A stretch of DNA of 54,218 nucleotides from an uncultured Acetobacteraceae bacterium (GCA_937902425.1 CALFNB010000490.1:1-54218); one strand, 5' to 3'; counted from the first letter of the stretch, positions 15,577 to 24,536 are shown. Notes: generated by a model not told the origin, from the sequence alone. Made by a program: numbers and translations.

Positions 15577-16938
15577 TCACACGCCCCCTCGCCGCACGAA
15601 TGCCCCGTCCCCAGGCTTCGACAGCACTGTCGCACCGTCCCAGATCATTCGGCCGCGTAACCATGTCGCCGCGACCCGCGCCCGCATCGCGCGCCCGTGA
15701 TACGGTGACCAGTTCATTTCCGGCCGGTCCACCAGCGTCGTTTCATCGAAGCTGAAGTCGCCGCGCTCCAGCACGACCAGATCGGCATCGGAACCGACCC
15801 GGATCGCACCCTTCTTAGGCCAGATGCCGTGCAGTTTCGCGCTACGCTCAGCGCAATACGTCGCCATCAGTGTCGGTGACAGTCCACGTTCGTCCAGCAG
15901 CGAGAACATCAGCGGTGCGAAACTCTGCAATCCGGTCAGGCCGGCGCCACAGGCGAAGATGTCGTCCAACGTTTTGCGCTCACGCGGCCACGGCGCATGG
16001 TCGGTAGATATATAAGAGATCTGATCCGCGATCAGACAGTCCCACATCCGTTCCACCTCAGCGGCGGTGCGGAACGGCGGGTTGCACTTCCCGAAACCTT
16101 TCAGCCGAATGATATCGTCTTCGGTCATGCACAGATAATGGATGCAGGCCTCGCCCGTGGTTCGCGCACCCAGACGGCGAAATTGTTCGGCGAGGTCGAA
16201 GCCGCGCGCGATCGAGGAGTGCGCGATGTGGACATGCGCGCCGGTCTCCAGCGCCATCTCGAAGATTTCCAGGTCGGCCATCGACTCGGCCAACGGCGGC
16301 CGCGTGCGGCAATGCATGATCGGATCGATGCGGCCGGCGGCACGCGCTTCAGCGGTGAGTTTCTCGACCAGCTCCTGATCTTCATTGTGGATCGCGCATG
16401 GCAGACCGGTTTTCGCGATCGCGTGGAACGCGGCCAGCATCGTCGGATGATCGATGCGTGGGAACCGCACGGCATCATATTCATAGGTGGACAGTTTGAA
16501 CGCCGAGATTCCCCCGGCCGCCAGCTCGGGAATCGCGTGTACGCCGCCGGTCTTGGTGATCGTGCCATAAAGCGCCATGTCGACATGCGACGTGCGTTCC
16601 ACCCAACCGATCTTATCCCGCAACAGCGTGGCGTCGGTCACCGGATGCGGCACGTCGTAGGGCATGTCGCAACAGGTCGTCACGCCGCCAGCCGCGGCAC
16701 TGCGTGACGCCGTCTCGATCCCCGGCCAACCCGTCGAGGAAGAGGTGTGCATGTGGCCATCGACGAGGCCCGGCAAGATCAGGTTGTCACCATGCGAGAT
16801 CGTTGCCAGGGCGGGCGGAGGTGTCCCCTGCCCGATCGCGGCGATGGTTTCACCACGTACCGCGACATAACCTTGCCGAATGATCGCTTCGGTGGTGACG
16901 ACGATGCCGGTGATCACGCGGTCGAATGGTGTTGACAC
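15577..16938 (-). CDS. Dihydroorotase/allantoinase-like cyclic amidohydrolase
   Basis: A 453-residue binuclear-zinc amidohydrolase. The metal site is complete: H62 and H64 (LVDGHMHTSS), the candidate carboxylated K148 (ISAFKLST), H184 (CAIHNEDQE), H240 (VHIAHSS) and D313 (ISTDHAPWP). N- and C-terminal beta-sandwich pieces (VITGIVVTTEAIIRQG; RGRMIWDG) are typical of allantoinase and hydantoinase. No purine-degradation genes are adjacent, so allantoinase is a guess. The start is a GTG directly preceded in frame by TAA, so nothing longer is possible. AAGGA lies about 13 bp upstream in an AT-rich leader, giving a weak ribosome site. Confidence 0.87.
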   Translation of the reverse strand: MSTPFDRVITGIVVTTEAIIRQGYVAVRGETIAAIGQGTPPPALATISHGDNLILPGLVDGHMHTSSSTGWPGIETASRSAAAGGVTTCCDMPYDVPHPVTDATLLRDKIGWVERTSHVDMALYGTITKTGGVHAIPELAAGGISAFKLSTYEYDAVRFPRIDHPTMLAAFHAIAKTGLPCAIHNEDQELVEKLTAEARAAGRIDPIMHCRTRPPLAESMADLEIFEMALETGAHVHIAHSSIARGFDLAEQFRRLGARTTGEACIHYLCMTEDDIIRLKGFGKCNPPFRTAAEVERMWDCLIADQISYISTDHAPWPRERKTLDDIFACGAGLTGLQSFAPLMFSLLDERGLSPTLMATYCAERSAKLHGIWPKKGAIRVGSDADLVVLERGDFSFDETTLVDRPEMNWSPYHGRAMRARVAATWLRGRMIWDGATVLSKPGDGAFVRRGGV

Positions 16939-16981
16939 TTATATATATGCATCCTTCGGTGCTCTGAGCGTGCTTGCCCCT

Positions 16982-17009
16982 GGATGCTTGCTCTCGGATG
17001 CTTGCTCTC
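16982..17009. repeat. 14-bp perfect tandem duplication
   Basis: GGATGCTTGCTCTC occurs twice head to tail, in the 174-bp divergent region between the amidohydrolase (GTG 16938) and the prpD-like gene (17113). A partial third echo (GTGCTTGCCCCT) precedes it. No function is evident. Confidence 0.8.
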
Positions 17010-17112
17010 CGACTGGCGCGACCTTAGGAAGCAACACGGAACCAGGTAACGCGGGCCAGAATGTGCGGGAACCGTGGCTCTGTCCACACCGAAGCCCACT
17101 ACGGAGGAACGA

Positions 17113-18612
17113 ATGATCACGTATGACGTCAGAGTCCACCCGTCGAAGGAGGATCTGAAACGCGAGGATCAGCTCGCCTGGAAGATCGCCGGTGTGGCCG
17201 CCGATAAAGTCGCGGTCGACAAGGACGTGGCGGAGATGATCGCCAATCGAATCATCGACAACGCCTCCGTCGCGATCGCCGCGATCAACCGCCGCCCGGT
17301 CGTTTCGGCCCGTGACATGGCACTGGCGCGCCCGCACAAAGGCGGCGCCACGGTGTTTGGTGTGCCGGCCGGCAAACGCGTCACGCCGGAGTGGGCGGCA
17401 TGGGCGAACGGTACAGCGGTGCGTGAGCTTGATATGCACGACACGTTTCTCGCCGCTGATTACTCGCATCCCGGCGACAACATTCCACCAATCCTCGCGG
17501 TCGCGCAGACCACCGGTAAGTCGGGACGCGATCTGATCCGCGGCCTGGCGACGGGGTATGAAATCCAGATCAACCTGGTGCGGGCGATTTCGCTGCACGA
17601 ACACAAGATCGATCACATCGGGCATCTGTGCCCAGCGCAGGCGGCGGGGATTGGCACGCTGCTGGGGTTGAAGCAGGAAGTGATTTATCAGGCGGTGCAG
17701 CAGGCGGTGCATGTCAGCTTCACGACCCGGCAGTCCCGCAAAGGTGAAATCAGTTCCTGGAAAGCGTACGCTCCCGCGCATTCGGGTAAGCTCGCGGTTG
17801 AGGCGGTGGACCGCGTGCTGCGCGGCGAAGGCGCGCCGAGCCCGATCTATGAAGGTGAGGACAGCGTGATCGCCTGGATGCTGGATGGTCCGAAGGCGGA
17901 TTATCACGTGCCGCTGCCCGCGCCGGGGGAACGCAAGCGCGCGATCATGGACAGCTACACGAAGGAGCACAGCGCGGAATACCAGTCGCAGGCGCTGATC
18001 GACCTCGCGTTCCGGATGCGCGAGAAGATCGCCGACCTCGAACAAATCGAGAAGATCGTGATCCACACCAGCCATCACACCCATTACGTGATCGGCACCG
18101 GCGCGAACGATCCGCAGAAGATGGATCCGAAAGCCAGTCGCGAAACGCTGGACCACTCGATCATGTATATCTTCGCCGTGGCGCTCCAGGACGGCAAATG
18201 GCACCACGTCGACAGTTACACTCCGAAACGTGCGGGCCGCGCCGATACGGTAAGGCTGTGGCATAAAATCGAGACGACCGAGGATCCGGAATGGACCCGC
18301 CGCTATCGCTCGATCGATCCGAACGAGTTGTCGTTCGGCGGCCGCGTGGAGATGTTCATGCGCGACGGATCGAAGCTGGTCGACGAAATGGCGGTCGCCA
18401 ACGCGCATCCTCTGGGCGCCAAACCGTTCGGCCGGAAGGACTACATTGGAAAGTTCCTGACGCTGACGGATGGCATCGTCAGCACGCGCGAAGCGAACCG
18501 CTTCCTGGAAGCCGCGCGGTCGGTCGCCAGCCTGCCGGCGGGTGAACTGCATCAGTTGAACGTCGCACTGCCCGCGGGCACGCTGGCCGTCGGCAAGCCG
18601 GGGATTATCTGA
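17113..18612 (+). CDS. prpD: MmgE/PrpD family protein (2-methylcitrate dehydratase-like)
   Basis: A 499-residue MmgE/PrpD protein. PrpD dehydrates 2-methylcitrate to 2-methyl-cis-aconitate in propionate oxidation. Key stretches are [80 protein letters not shown] and [18 protein letters not shown]. Length matches true PrpD (about 485) better than shorter MmgE-like racemases. CGGAGGA precedes ATG 17113. It lies 48 bp upstream of a citrate/2-methylcitrate synthase gene, the pairing expected for the methylcitrate cycle. No prpB is visible nearby. Confidence 0.9.
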   Translation: MITYDVRVHPSKEDLKREDQLAWKIAGVAADKVAVDKDVAEMIANRIIDNASVAIAAINRRPVVSARDMALARPHKGGATVFGVPAGKRVTPEWAAWANGTAVRELDMHDTFLAADYSHPGDNIPPILAVAQTTGKSGRDLIRGLATGYEIQINLVRAISLHEHKIDHIGHLCPAQAAGIGTLLGLKQEVIYQAVQQAVHVSFTTRQSRKGEISSWKAYAPAHSGKLAVEAVDRVLRGEGAPSPIYEGEDSVIAWMLDGPKADYHVPLPAPGERKRAIMDSYTKEHSAEYQSQALIDLAFRMREKIADLEQIEKIVIHTSHHTHYVIGTGANDPQKMDPKASRETLDHSIMYIFAVALQDGKWHHVDSYTPKRAGRADTVRLWHKIETTEDPEWTRRYRSIDPNELSFGGRVEMFMRDGSKLVDEMAVANAHPLGAKPFGRKDYIGKFLTLTDGIVSTREANRFLEAARSVASLPAGELHQLNVALPAGTLAVGKPGII

Positions 18613-18660
18613 AGCCGCATCCTCATTCGCCCCACCCTCACTCGAAGGAGAACCTGACCC

Positions 18661-19812
18661 ATGAGCGAAACCGCTTTACCGAACCGGGCGAAAAAGGGTG
18701 TCGGCCTGTCCGGCATCGTCGCCGGCAACACCGCGTTGTGCACCGTTGGCCGGTCGGGCAACGATCTGCACTACCGCGGCTATGACATCCTCGACGTCGC
18801 CGACGTCTGCGAGTTCGAGGAGATCGCCTATCTCATCGTGCACGAGCAACTGCCGACGCGGGCTGAGCTGCGAAACTACAAGGCGAAGCTGCGGTCGTTG
18901 CGCGGTCTGCCGGCGGCCGTGAAGGCCTCGCTGGAGACGCTGCCGGCCGCCTCGCATCCGATGGATGTGATGCGCACCGGCCTGTCCGCGATGGGCTGCG
19001 TTCTGCCGGAAAAGGACGACCAGAACGTTCCAGGCGCGCGCGACATCATCGACCGGCTGATGGCCTCGCTCGGTTCGATGCTGCTGTATTGGTTCCACTA
19101 CGCGCATAACGGCAAGCGCATCGACGTGGAGACGGACGACGATTCGATCGGCGGTCACTTCCTCCATCTGCTGCACGGCCGCGAGCCGAGCGCCGAGTTC
19201 GTGCGCGCGATGCACACGTCGCTGATCCTCTATGCCGAGCACGAATTCAATGCCTCCACCTTCACCTGCCGCGTCGTCGCCGGCACCGGGGCGGACATGT
19301 ACTCGGCCCTGACCGCCGGTATCGGCGCCCTGCGCGGACCGAAACATGGTGGCGCCAACGAGGTCTCTTTCGAAATCCAGAACCGCTACGCCACGCCGGA
19401 CGAAGCCGAGGCGGACATTCGCAAGCGAGTCGCCAACCGCGAGGTCGTCATCGGATTCGGTCATGCGGTTTATACGATCGCCGACCCGCGCAACGAGGTG
19501 ATCAAGAAGGTGGCGCACCGGTTGTCGGAGCAGGCGGGCGATCTACGGCTGTTCAACATCGCCGACCGCATCGAGGCGACCATGATGGACGCCAAGAAAA
19601 TGTTCGCCAATCTCGACTGGTTCAGCGCCATTTCGTACCACATGCTTGGCGTTCCGACCTCGATGTTTACTCCACTTTTCGTGATTTCGCGCACCTCCGG
19701 ATGGGGCGCGCATGTGATCGAACAGAGGCTCGACAACAAGCTGATCCGGCCCACCGCGAACTACATTGGACCGGAGAATCTGAAGTTCGCGCCGATCGAT
19801 AAACGGGGCTGA
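18661..19812 (+). CDS. prpC: 2-methylcitrate synthase / citrate synthase family
   Basis: A 383-residue citrate-synthase fold enzyme condensing propionyl-CoA (or acetyl-CoA) with oxaloacetate. Catalytic residues are present: H229 in [10 protein letters not shown]268 in [13 protein letters not shown] and D319 in [12 protein letters not shown]. The C-terminal [22 protein letters not shown] is typical of PrpC rather than hexameric GltA, as are the short length and the prpD neighbour. GFGHAVY in place of GFGHRVY removes an arginine often present next to the catalytic His. GAAGGAGAA precedes the ATG. A strong terminator follows, so prpD-prpC ends here. Confidence 0.92.
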   Translation: MSETALPNRAKKGVGLSGIVAGNTALCTVGRSGNDLHYRGYDILDVADVCEFEEIAYLIVHEQLPTRAELRNYKAKLRSLRGLPAAVKASLETLPAASHPMDVMRTGLSAMGCVLPEKDDQNVPGARDIIDRLMASLGSMLLYWFHYAHNGKRIDVETDDDSIGGHFLHLLHGREPSAEFVRAMHTSLILYAEHEFNASTFTCRVVAGTGADMYSALTAGIGALRGPKHGGANEVSFEIQNRYATPDEAEADIRKRVANREVVIGFGHAVYTIADPRNEVIKKVAHRLSEQAGDLRLFNIADRIEATMMDAKKMFANLDWFSAISYHMLGVPTSMFTPLFVISRTSGWGAHVIEQRLDNKLIRPTANYIGPENLKFAPIDKRG

Positions 19813-19836
19813 ACACGCGTTTGAAACCGATACGAC

Positions 19837-19870
19837 ACCGCCGCGGCGAGACTCCGCGGCGGTTTTTTTT
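19837..19870 (+). terminator. Rho-independent terminator after prpC
   Basis: ACCGCCGCGG-CGAGACT-CCGCGGCGGT forms a perfect 10-bp stem with a 7-nt loop, followed directly by a run of eight T. It starts 24 bp after the prpC stop and is the only classic intrinsic terminator I see in the window. Confidence 0.93.
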
Positions 19871-20168
19871 GTACTTTCGATAGTTTTGCATTGACAGCGG
19901 CACGTCAGATGTCGAGAAGCGAATCTGGCTAGAGTAAAATCGATTCGTAACCCACCGAGTCGCAACGTCAAATTGGTAGGACGTTAATGGACGCTCGTCC
20001 GGTCCTCATAACGAACCGATGGTCAAAGCAACGGCCTCGTGTTTCGCAACAGGTGCGGGCCTCGACCTCGATCGCACGAAGTCGCGATCGGAATAGCTTT
20101 TGGTTTCGTAACGACACCGGTCACGACGGCCATTCGGCCATGACACCGGCAACAGGGAGTTTCCAGGC
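19871..20168. other. Leader region of the histone-like gene, no gene seen
   Basis: These 298 bp separate the prpC terminator from the histone-like GTG. No coding frame is convincing. A TTGACA at 19891 has no good -10 at 17 bp. A CGATCGC/GCGATCG inverted repeat (7-bp arms, 8-nt loop) lies near 20070-20093. The region may carry the promoter and a structured 5' leader. Confidence 0.4.
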
Positions 20169-20642
20169 GTGAACACCGACGATATCACACTCGAAGAGAC
20201 CCCGCGCGCTCAGCCTCTCGCGATGCGCGCCGGCGTGAAGAAAGCGGCGAAGAAGGCGGGCCGCAAGGCCGGGCCGAAGAAAGCCGGACGTAAAGCGGCG
20301 GCGAAGAAGGCCGCGCCAAAGAAGGCCGCCGCGAAGAAGGCGGGACGTAAGGCCGCGGTAAAGAAGGGCGCGCGTAAAGCGGCTCCGAAGAAGGGCGCGC
20401 GCAAAGTCGCCGCCAAGAAAGCGGGACGCAAGGCCGCGCCGAAGAAGGCCGGTCGTAAAGCCGCCGCGAAGAAAGCAGCGCCGAAGAAAGCCGCCGCGAA
20501 AAAGGCGGGCCGCAAGGCCGCTGTGAAGAAGACCGCGAAGAAGGCGGCGCCGAAGAAAGCAGCACGGAAAGCGCGTAAGAAAGCCGCCGCTCCCGCGCCG
20601 ACGCCTGAGGCTCCCGCCCCGTCCGAATCGCCGAGTTCGTAA
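20169..20642 (+). CDS. Histone H1-like Lys/Ala-rich DNA-binding protein
   Basis: A 157-residue, extremely basic protein. After an acidic 20-residue head (MNTDDITLEETPRAQPLAMR) residues about 24-140 consist of repeated KKAGRKA, KKAAPKKA and KKGARKA units, ending in an Ala/Pro/Ser tail. This is the composition of bacterial H1-like proteins (Hc1/Hc2, AlgP, PhaF C-terminus), which bind nucleic acid non-specifically through a disordered lysine-rich arm and help compact the nucleoid. The start is GTG at 20169, with CCAGG and CAGGGAG upstream. The coding DNA is a degenerate repeat that probably changes length by recombination. Confidence 0.82.
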   Translation: MNTDDITLEETPRAQPLAMRAGVKKAAKKAGRKAGPKKAGRKAAAKKAAPKKAAAKKAGRKAAVKKGARKAAPKKGARKVAAKKAGRKAAPKKAGRKAAAKKAAPKKAAAKKAGRKAAVKKTAKKAAPKKAARKARKKAAAPAPTPEAPAPSESPSS

Positions 20643-20659
20643 GACAAACGTTGAAGTGT

Positions 20660-20694
20660 CTGGAGACGTTTTGGTGTTAGCCGAACGTCTCCAG
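20660..20694. terminator. Hairpin between convergent genes
   Basis: CTGGAGACGTT and AACGTCTCCAG (11-bp perfect arms, 13-nt loop) flank the point where the histone-like gene and the OtnC-like gene converge. The right arm lies inside the last codons of the leftward gene. There is no T-run. Confidence 0.55.
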
Positions 20695-21309
20695 CAGTTC
20701 ATTCACCTGCGCTGGCGTCAGGACACGCGGCGCGCTGCCACGTAGCGTCAGGTACAGTTTCGCGGCTTCTTCCAGTTCTTCCGCCGCGTAGACCGCATCC
20801 AGCAATGTCTTCCCCGATACGACCGGCCCGTGATTGGCCAGCAATACCGCGCGAGCATCCGGCGCGGCGGCCTTGATCGCCGGTTCCATCGCCGGATCGC
20901 CAGGACGAAAATACGGAATCACCGGCAGGCGTCGTCCAACTCGCATTACGAAGTACGGCGTCAACGGCGGAATTGGATTGTCGGTGTTCACATCCGGCAG
21001 ACACGCCACCGCCGTGGCCAGGGTGGAATGCAGATGCACAATCGCCCCGGCGTCCGCGCGTGTCACGTAAAACGCGCGGTGCATGAACACCTCCTTCGAC
21101 GGAGGATCACCCGACACATGGTGAAACGCATGGTCGAGTTTCGCGATCCGCGCCGGATCCAGCCGGCCCAGACTTGAATTGGTGGGCGTGATCAGAAACC
21201 CGTCGTCAACCCGCATGCTGATGTTGCCGGCGCTGCCGACAGCGAAGCCGCGGGCGAACAGGGAAGCGGCGAGTTCGACCATCAGGTCGCGCGATTGAGT
21301 CTCGTTCAT
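20677..21309 (-). CDS. otnC: Class II aldolase/adducin family protein (OtnC-like)
   Basis: A 210-residue class II aldolase/adducin-fold protein. GFAVGSAGNISMRVDDGF is the phosphate-binding start, IVHLHSTLATAVA supplies two zinc His, and VLLANHGPVVSGKTL supplies another His. In the OtnK/OtnC pathway this enzyme decarboxylates 3-oxo-tetronate 4-phosphate to dihydroxyacetone phosphate; L-fuculose-phosphate aldolases share the fold. The assignment rests on its direct partner: its ATG shares one base with the TGA of the DUF1537 kinase gene (TGATG), indicating translational coupling. Confidence 0.82.
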   Translation of the reverse strand: MNETQSRDLMVELAASLFARGFAVGSAGNISMRVDDGFLITPTNSSLGRLDPARIAKLDHAFHHVSGDPPSKEVFMHRAFYVTRADAGAIVHLHSTLATAVACLPDVNTDNPIPPLTPYFVMRVGRRLPVIPYFRPGDPAMEPAIKAAAPDARAVLLANHGPVVSGKTLLDAVYAAEELEEAAKLYLTLRGSAPRVLTPAQVNELLETFG

Positions 21310-22619
21310 CACTCTCGCCCTTCCAACGTCTGGGGGCCTTCCAACATCTGGAACGCCTTCAGGAAGAAATCGGTGGCGCCGAAGTTGCCCGACTTCAATG
21401 CCAGCAGCAGATCGGCGCTCCTGCCCAAGGCGTGGGCACCGGAGGCATAGGTCCATGGCACACCCGGATCGATCTCCGCGCCGATCCGCAGCCGCTTCAC
21501 GCCAAGCCGCGTGGCGACAGCGCCAGACGTTTCGCCTCCGGCGACCACCATGCGCCGCACGCCACGCGACACCAGGCCGGCGGCGATCAGCGCCATCGCT
21601 TCCTCGAGCAACGCGCCCGCCTTATCGGGTCCGCCAAGCAACGACTGCGTCGCGGCGACTTTGTCCGGCGGCGCGGAGGCGGCGATCACCACCGGCTTCA
21701 CGCCGATCTTGCCGTCGGCCCAGGCCAGCGCATTGGCGGCGAGTTGTGCCGCGTTCGGCGTCGACAACGGATCGAGTTCGTAAACCGGCAAATGCGAACG
21801 CGCGAACCCAAGCTGCGCCAATGTCGCGCGCGAACAGGACCCCGACAGCACTGCGGTGGGCCCCGAGACCGTCGGCAACGCCGCGGCATGATCGGCCTCT
21901 GGTAACAAGCCGGCCCGGCGAAAATTGCCGGGCAGCCCCATCGCGACACCGGAGCCGCCGCCAAGCAACGCGTGGTGCGCGGCGGCTTCACCGATCGCGA
22001 TCAGATGCGCATCGGTGACGGCGTCGACAATGGCGTGACGGCGGCCTTGCTCCTTCAATTGGGTCAGCGCGTCGCGGATGGCGTTGCCGCCCTTCTCCAC
22101 CGCCGGGAAGCCGACCAGGCCCACGGTACCATCGGTCTGGTGCGACAAGACCCGCACCAGATTGGCATCGGTCATTGGGGTCAGCGGGTGACGTTCCATG
22201 CCGCTTTCGTTCAGCAGCGCGCCGCCGACAAACAGGTGCCCGAGATAAACGGTGCGCCCGTTGGTCGGGAACGCCGGACAATGCAGGGAGAAGCCGCAGC
22301 CAAGTGCCTGGATCAGTGCATCGGCGACCGGGCCGATATTGCCTTGGTCGGTGCTGTCGAACGTCGAGCAATACTTAAAGAAATATTGCCGCGCACCCGC
22401 CTTCCGCAGCCAGTCGAGGGCCAGAAGGCTTTGCTCCACGGCCCATCGCACCGGCGCGGTGCGCGACTTGATCGCCACCACCACGGCATCCGCGTCCGGC
22501 ACCGGATCGTCCGGCGCGGGCGTGCCGATCAGTTGCACCGTGCGCATCCCGCCTCGCACCAGCATGGAGCAAAGATCGGTGGCTCCAGTGAAATCGTCGG
22601 CGATAGAGCCCAATAACAT
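21309..22619 (-). CDS. otnK: Four-carbon acid sugar kinase, 3-oxo-tetronate kinase-like (DUF1537)
   Basis: A 436-residue four-carbon-acid-sugar kinase. The N-terminal domain opens MLLGSIADDFTGATDLCSML, the family signature, followed by FKYCSTFDSTDQGNIGPV. The C-terminal nucleotide-binding domain carries VSRGVRRMVVAGGETSGAVATRLG and IDPGVPWTY. OtnK phosphorylates 3-oxo-tetronate (erythronate- or threonate-derived) before decarboxylation by OtnC. GGGAG lies upstream of ATG 22619; the longer frame is not supported. No erythronate dehydrogenase or DctP-type transporter is next to it. Confidence 0.87.
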   Translation of the reverse strand: MLLGSIADDFTGATDLCSMLVRGGMRTVQLIGTPAPDDPVPDADAVVVAIKSRTAPVRWAVEQSLLALDWLRKAGARQYFFKYCSTFDSTDQGNIGPVADALIQALGCGFSLHCPAFPTNGRTVYLGHLFVGGALLNESGMERHPLTPMTDANLVRVLSHQTDGTVGLVGFPAVEKGGNAIRDALTQLKEQGRRHAIVDAVTDAHLIAIGEAAAHHALLGGGSGVAMGLPGNFRRAGLLPEADHAAALPTVSGPTAVLSGSCSRATLAQLGFARSHLPVYELDPLSTPNAAQLAANALAWADGKIGVKPVVIAASAPPDKVAATQSLLGGPDKAGALLEEAMALIAAGLVSRGVRRMVVAGGETSGAVATRLGVKRLRIGAEIDPGVPWTYASGAHALGRSADLLLALKSGNFGATDFFLKAFQMLEGPQTLEGRE

Positions 22620-22642
22620 GAACGGAGTCTCCCGCGTGGTAC

Positions 22643-23677
22643 TTATCCCAGCGCTGACGCGAACACCGCCGTCTGGGTTTCCCATGATGGCAGGGTTTGG
22701 CCGATCTGCCAGGCCTGCTCGGCCATCTCGCGCCGAAGCTCGCGGCCAAAGATCAGGCGTCGTAATGATTTCGAGACCTGGTCGCGATCGCCGAGCGGGC
22801 AAACGCATCCGGAACCCGGCGTGATCAGCGCGCCCGCCGCGCCGCCGGCGGTGACAACAACCGGCAGACCGCGTTTCAACGCCTCGGCGATCGCCATGCC
22901 GTAACCTTCGTAATTTGTCGCCAACGCGAACAGATCGGCGCCACGCCAGACGTCCTCCAGCGCCTCCCCCACCAATTCGCCGGCGAAACGCACGCGATGC
23001 GCGATTTTGAGTTCCACGGTAAGCGCGATCAGCCCGTGCGCGTGGACCGGGTCACGAGCCGGTGAGCCAACGATCGTCAGATGCCAGTCCAGATCGAACA
23101 ACCTGGCCAGCGCGCGCAACAGCAGATCATGGCCTTTGCGCGGGATCAGCGTACCGATCGACACGACCTCGCAAAACACACCGGCGGAGCCGGTACAGCG
23201 CGGCGCGTCGTCGGTACCAGGAACGACGACGTGAACACGATCGGACGGAATGTGAAACCTGGTAACGAGGGTCTCGGCGGTGGTGTCGCTGGTGACGATC
23301 AGCCGGGTCAGCCGCGGCAACAATCGGCGTTCGACCTCCGCCAGCGCGGCGTGGTCCGCGTCGTTCAGGCCGGTTTCCAGCGAAACCGGGTGGTGGATCA
23401 GCCCAACCGAGCCGCGCGCGGAGATCGCATCCTCCAGGCCGCGGAACGCCGGCAACGCGAGGCCGTCGATCACCGGTTTCGTATCGGGCGGTAATCGGTC
23501 CCACGCGGCGCAGGCCGAATCGCGCGCGAAATCATCGACCAACGGAAACGCGCCGATCAGTTCCACCACCTCGATCTGATGGCCAGCCTGGCGCAATCCG
23601 GCGACGATCCGGCGGTCATAGCCATAACCGCCGGATACCGTGTCGAATGGTGCCGGAACGATCAGCGAAACGTGCAT
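22643..23677 (-). CDS. Family 4-type glycosyltransferase
   Basis: A 344-residue GT-B glycosyltransferase. The N-terminus MHVSLIVPAPFDTVSGGYGYDRRIVAGLRQAGH resembles the GT4 start, with the Gly-rich acceptor loop. The C-terminal domain has VVSIGTLIPRKGHDLLLRAL (linker strand and nucleotide-diphosphate site) and ADLFALATNYEGYGMAIAEALKRGLPVV, with the EX7E pattern of retaining GT4 enzymes. It transfers a sugar from a nucleotide donor to an unknown acceptor. Only 23 bp separate it from otnK downstream, so they are probably one transcript, although the functional link is not obvious. Confidence 0.88.
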   Translation of the reverse strand: MHVSLIVPAPFDTVSGGYGYDRRIVAGLRQAGHQIEVVELIGAFPLVDDFARDSACAAWDRLPPDTKPVIDGLALPAFRGLEDAISARGSVGLIHHPVSLETGLNDADHAALAEVERRLLPRLTRLIVTSDTTAETLVTRFHIPSDRVHVVVPGTDDAPRCTGSAGVFCEVVSIGTLIPRKGHDLLLRALARLFDLDWHLTIVGSPARDPVHAHGLIALTVELKIAHRVRFAGELVGEALEDVWRGADLFALATNYEGYGMAIAEALKRGLPVVVTAGGAAGALITPGSGCVCPLGDRDQVSKSLRRLIFGRELRREMAEQAWQIGQTLPSWETQTAVFASALG

Positions 23678-23718
23678 GGATTGTCCCGGCTCATGGTTCG
23701 GTCTGGATTACACGCCCA

Positions 23719-23906
23719 CGACGATGTCACCGAATGGGACCCAGGTCTCGCGCCTTGCTCGTTCACCAGGCCCCGGAAAGCGGCCTTGAGCTTTCCGATC
23801 ACGCCATGGGACGAAGCCGTCACGTCGCGCGTGCCGGAAGGAACGGTGCCCGCGGCGGACTGGTCAGCAACGCGGAACCGGCGGCGGGAAGCTGTCGGCG
23901 TTTCAT
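23719..23906 (-). pseudogene. Possible remnant of a Bug-type (TctC) substrate-binding protein gene
   Basis: An excellent ribosome site (AGGGAGACGACCGAA) leads into ATG 23906 and MKRRQLPAAGSALLTSPPRA, a signal-peptide-like start, but the frame stops after 28 codons. In another frame the DNA continues with RDVTASSHGVIGKLKAAFRG then LVNEQGARPGS. These recall the 'tDvtAR..aekL.aafgqpvvveNrpGa' segment after the signal peptide of tripartite tricarboxylate binding proteins. This suggests a frameshifted, 3'-deleted remnant inside the 406-bp gap between the glycosyltransferase and the DoxX-like gene. The similarity is short and judged by eye. Confidence 0.35.
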
Positions 23907-24083
23907 TTCGGTCGTCTCCCTGTTGGCGTCCCAGCTCGCCCGAAGCGAGTTCCTGACGGAAGCCGGATCGCGTGTGGTTTCGTGGCTCAGGCGTTCGCGG
24001 CTGAAAGTCCGCCAATGCACGGGATTCGCTGTAACGTCTCGCACGCTCCTTTGTCCATCCTCCAGAAGCAAAGGAGACCGCGC

Positions 24084-24536
24084 ATGGCCGGCATCGACCG
24101 TATACACCGTCTGCTCACCTGGCCCGCCGCGTTTTACATCGCCGGCATTCTGCTTTGGTACGAGCAGTATAAGCTGACCGGCAATCCCGGCTCGGTCTGG
24201 CTGTTCACCGTGCTGTCCGACTGGCTGCACATCCACGGCTACGAAAAGCCGTTCCGGCTGTTCGTCGCGAGCATGGAAATCGCCGCGCCGCTGTTGGTGC
24301 TACCGCCTTTTACAAGAATATGGGGCGCGGCGCTCGCGCCTGGTATCATGTCGGGCGCCATCTTCTTCCATGTCGTCAGTCCCCTGGGCATTGACCCGTA
24401 CCATGACGGCGGCGCGCTGTTCAAAGAAGCCCGCGCGGTTTGGCTGTGCGCCGGGTTTGTTCTGCTGTCCTACCGGGCCGAGGCCATGGCCATCATCACC
24501 GGCCTGCTGGGGCGCAACAGGTTGGCCAGCCCGTGA
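24084..24536 (+). CDS. DoxX-like small membrane protein
   Basis: A 150-residue protein with four hydrophobic segments: LTWPAAFYIAGILLWYE, MEIAAPLLVLPPFTRIWGAA, LAPGIMSGAIFFHVVSP and AVWLCAGFVLLSYRAEAMAI. The arrangement, with 'E..a.lLll.p.tr..Ga...' in helix 2, suits DoxX/DUF417-like four-helix inner-membrane proteins. AAGGAG lies 8 bp before the ATG. Its last 67 bp overlap the 3' end of the convergent sigma-factor gene, so the two transcripts are antisense to each other there. Function unknown. Confidence 0.7.
   Translation: MAGIDRIHRLLTWPAAFYIAGILLWYEQYKLTGNPGSVWLFTVLSDWLHIHGYEKPFRLFVASMEIAAPLLVLPPFTRIWGAALAPGIMSGAIFFHVVSPLGIDPYHDGGALFKEARAVWLCAGFVLLSYRAEAMAIITGLLGRNRLASP

Noticed and set aside
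16939-18552. 537-residue open frame on the minus strand across the prpD-like gene
   Set aside because: It mirrors prpD codons, is His/Arg-rich and has no family motif or ribosome site; high GC makes long antisense frames common.
19891-19935. TTGACA and TAGAGT as a sigma-70 promoter for the histone-like gene
   Set aside because: Spacing is far from 17 bp, so the two boxes do not form a credible pair.
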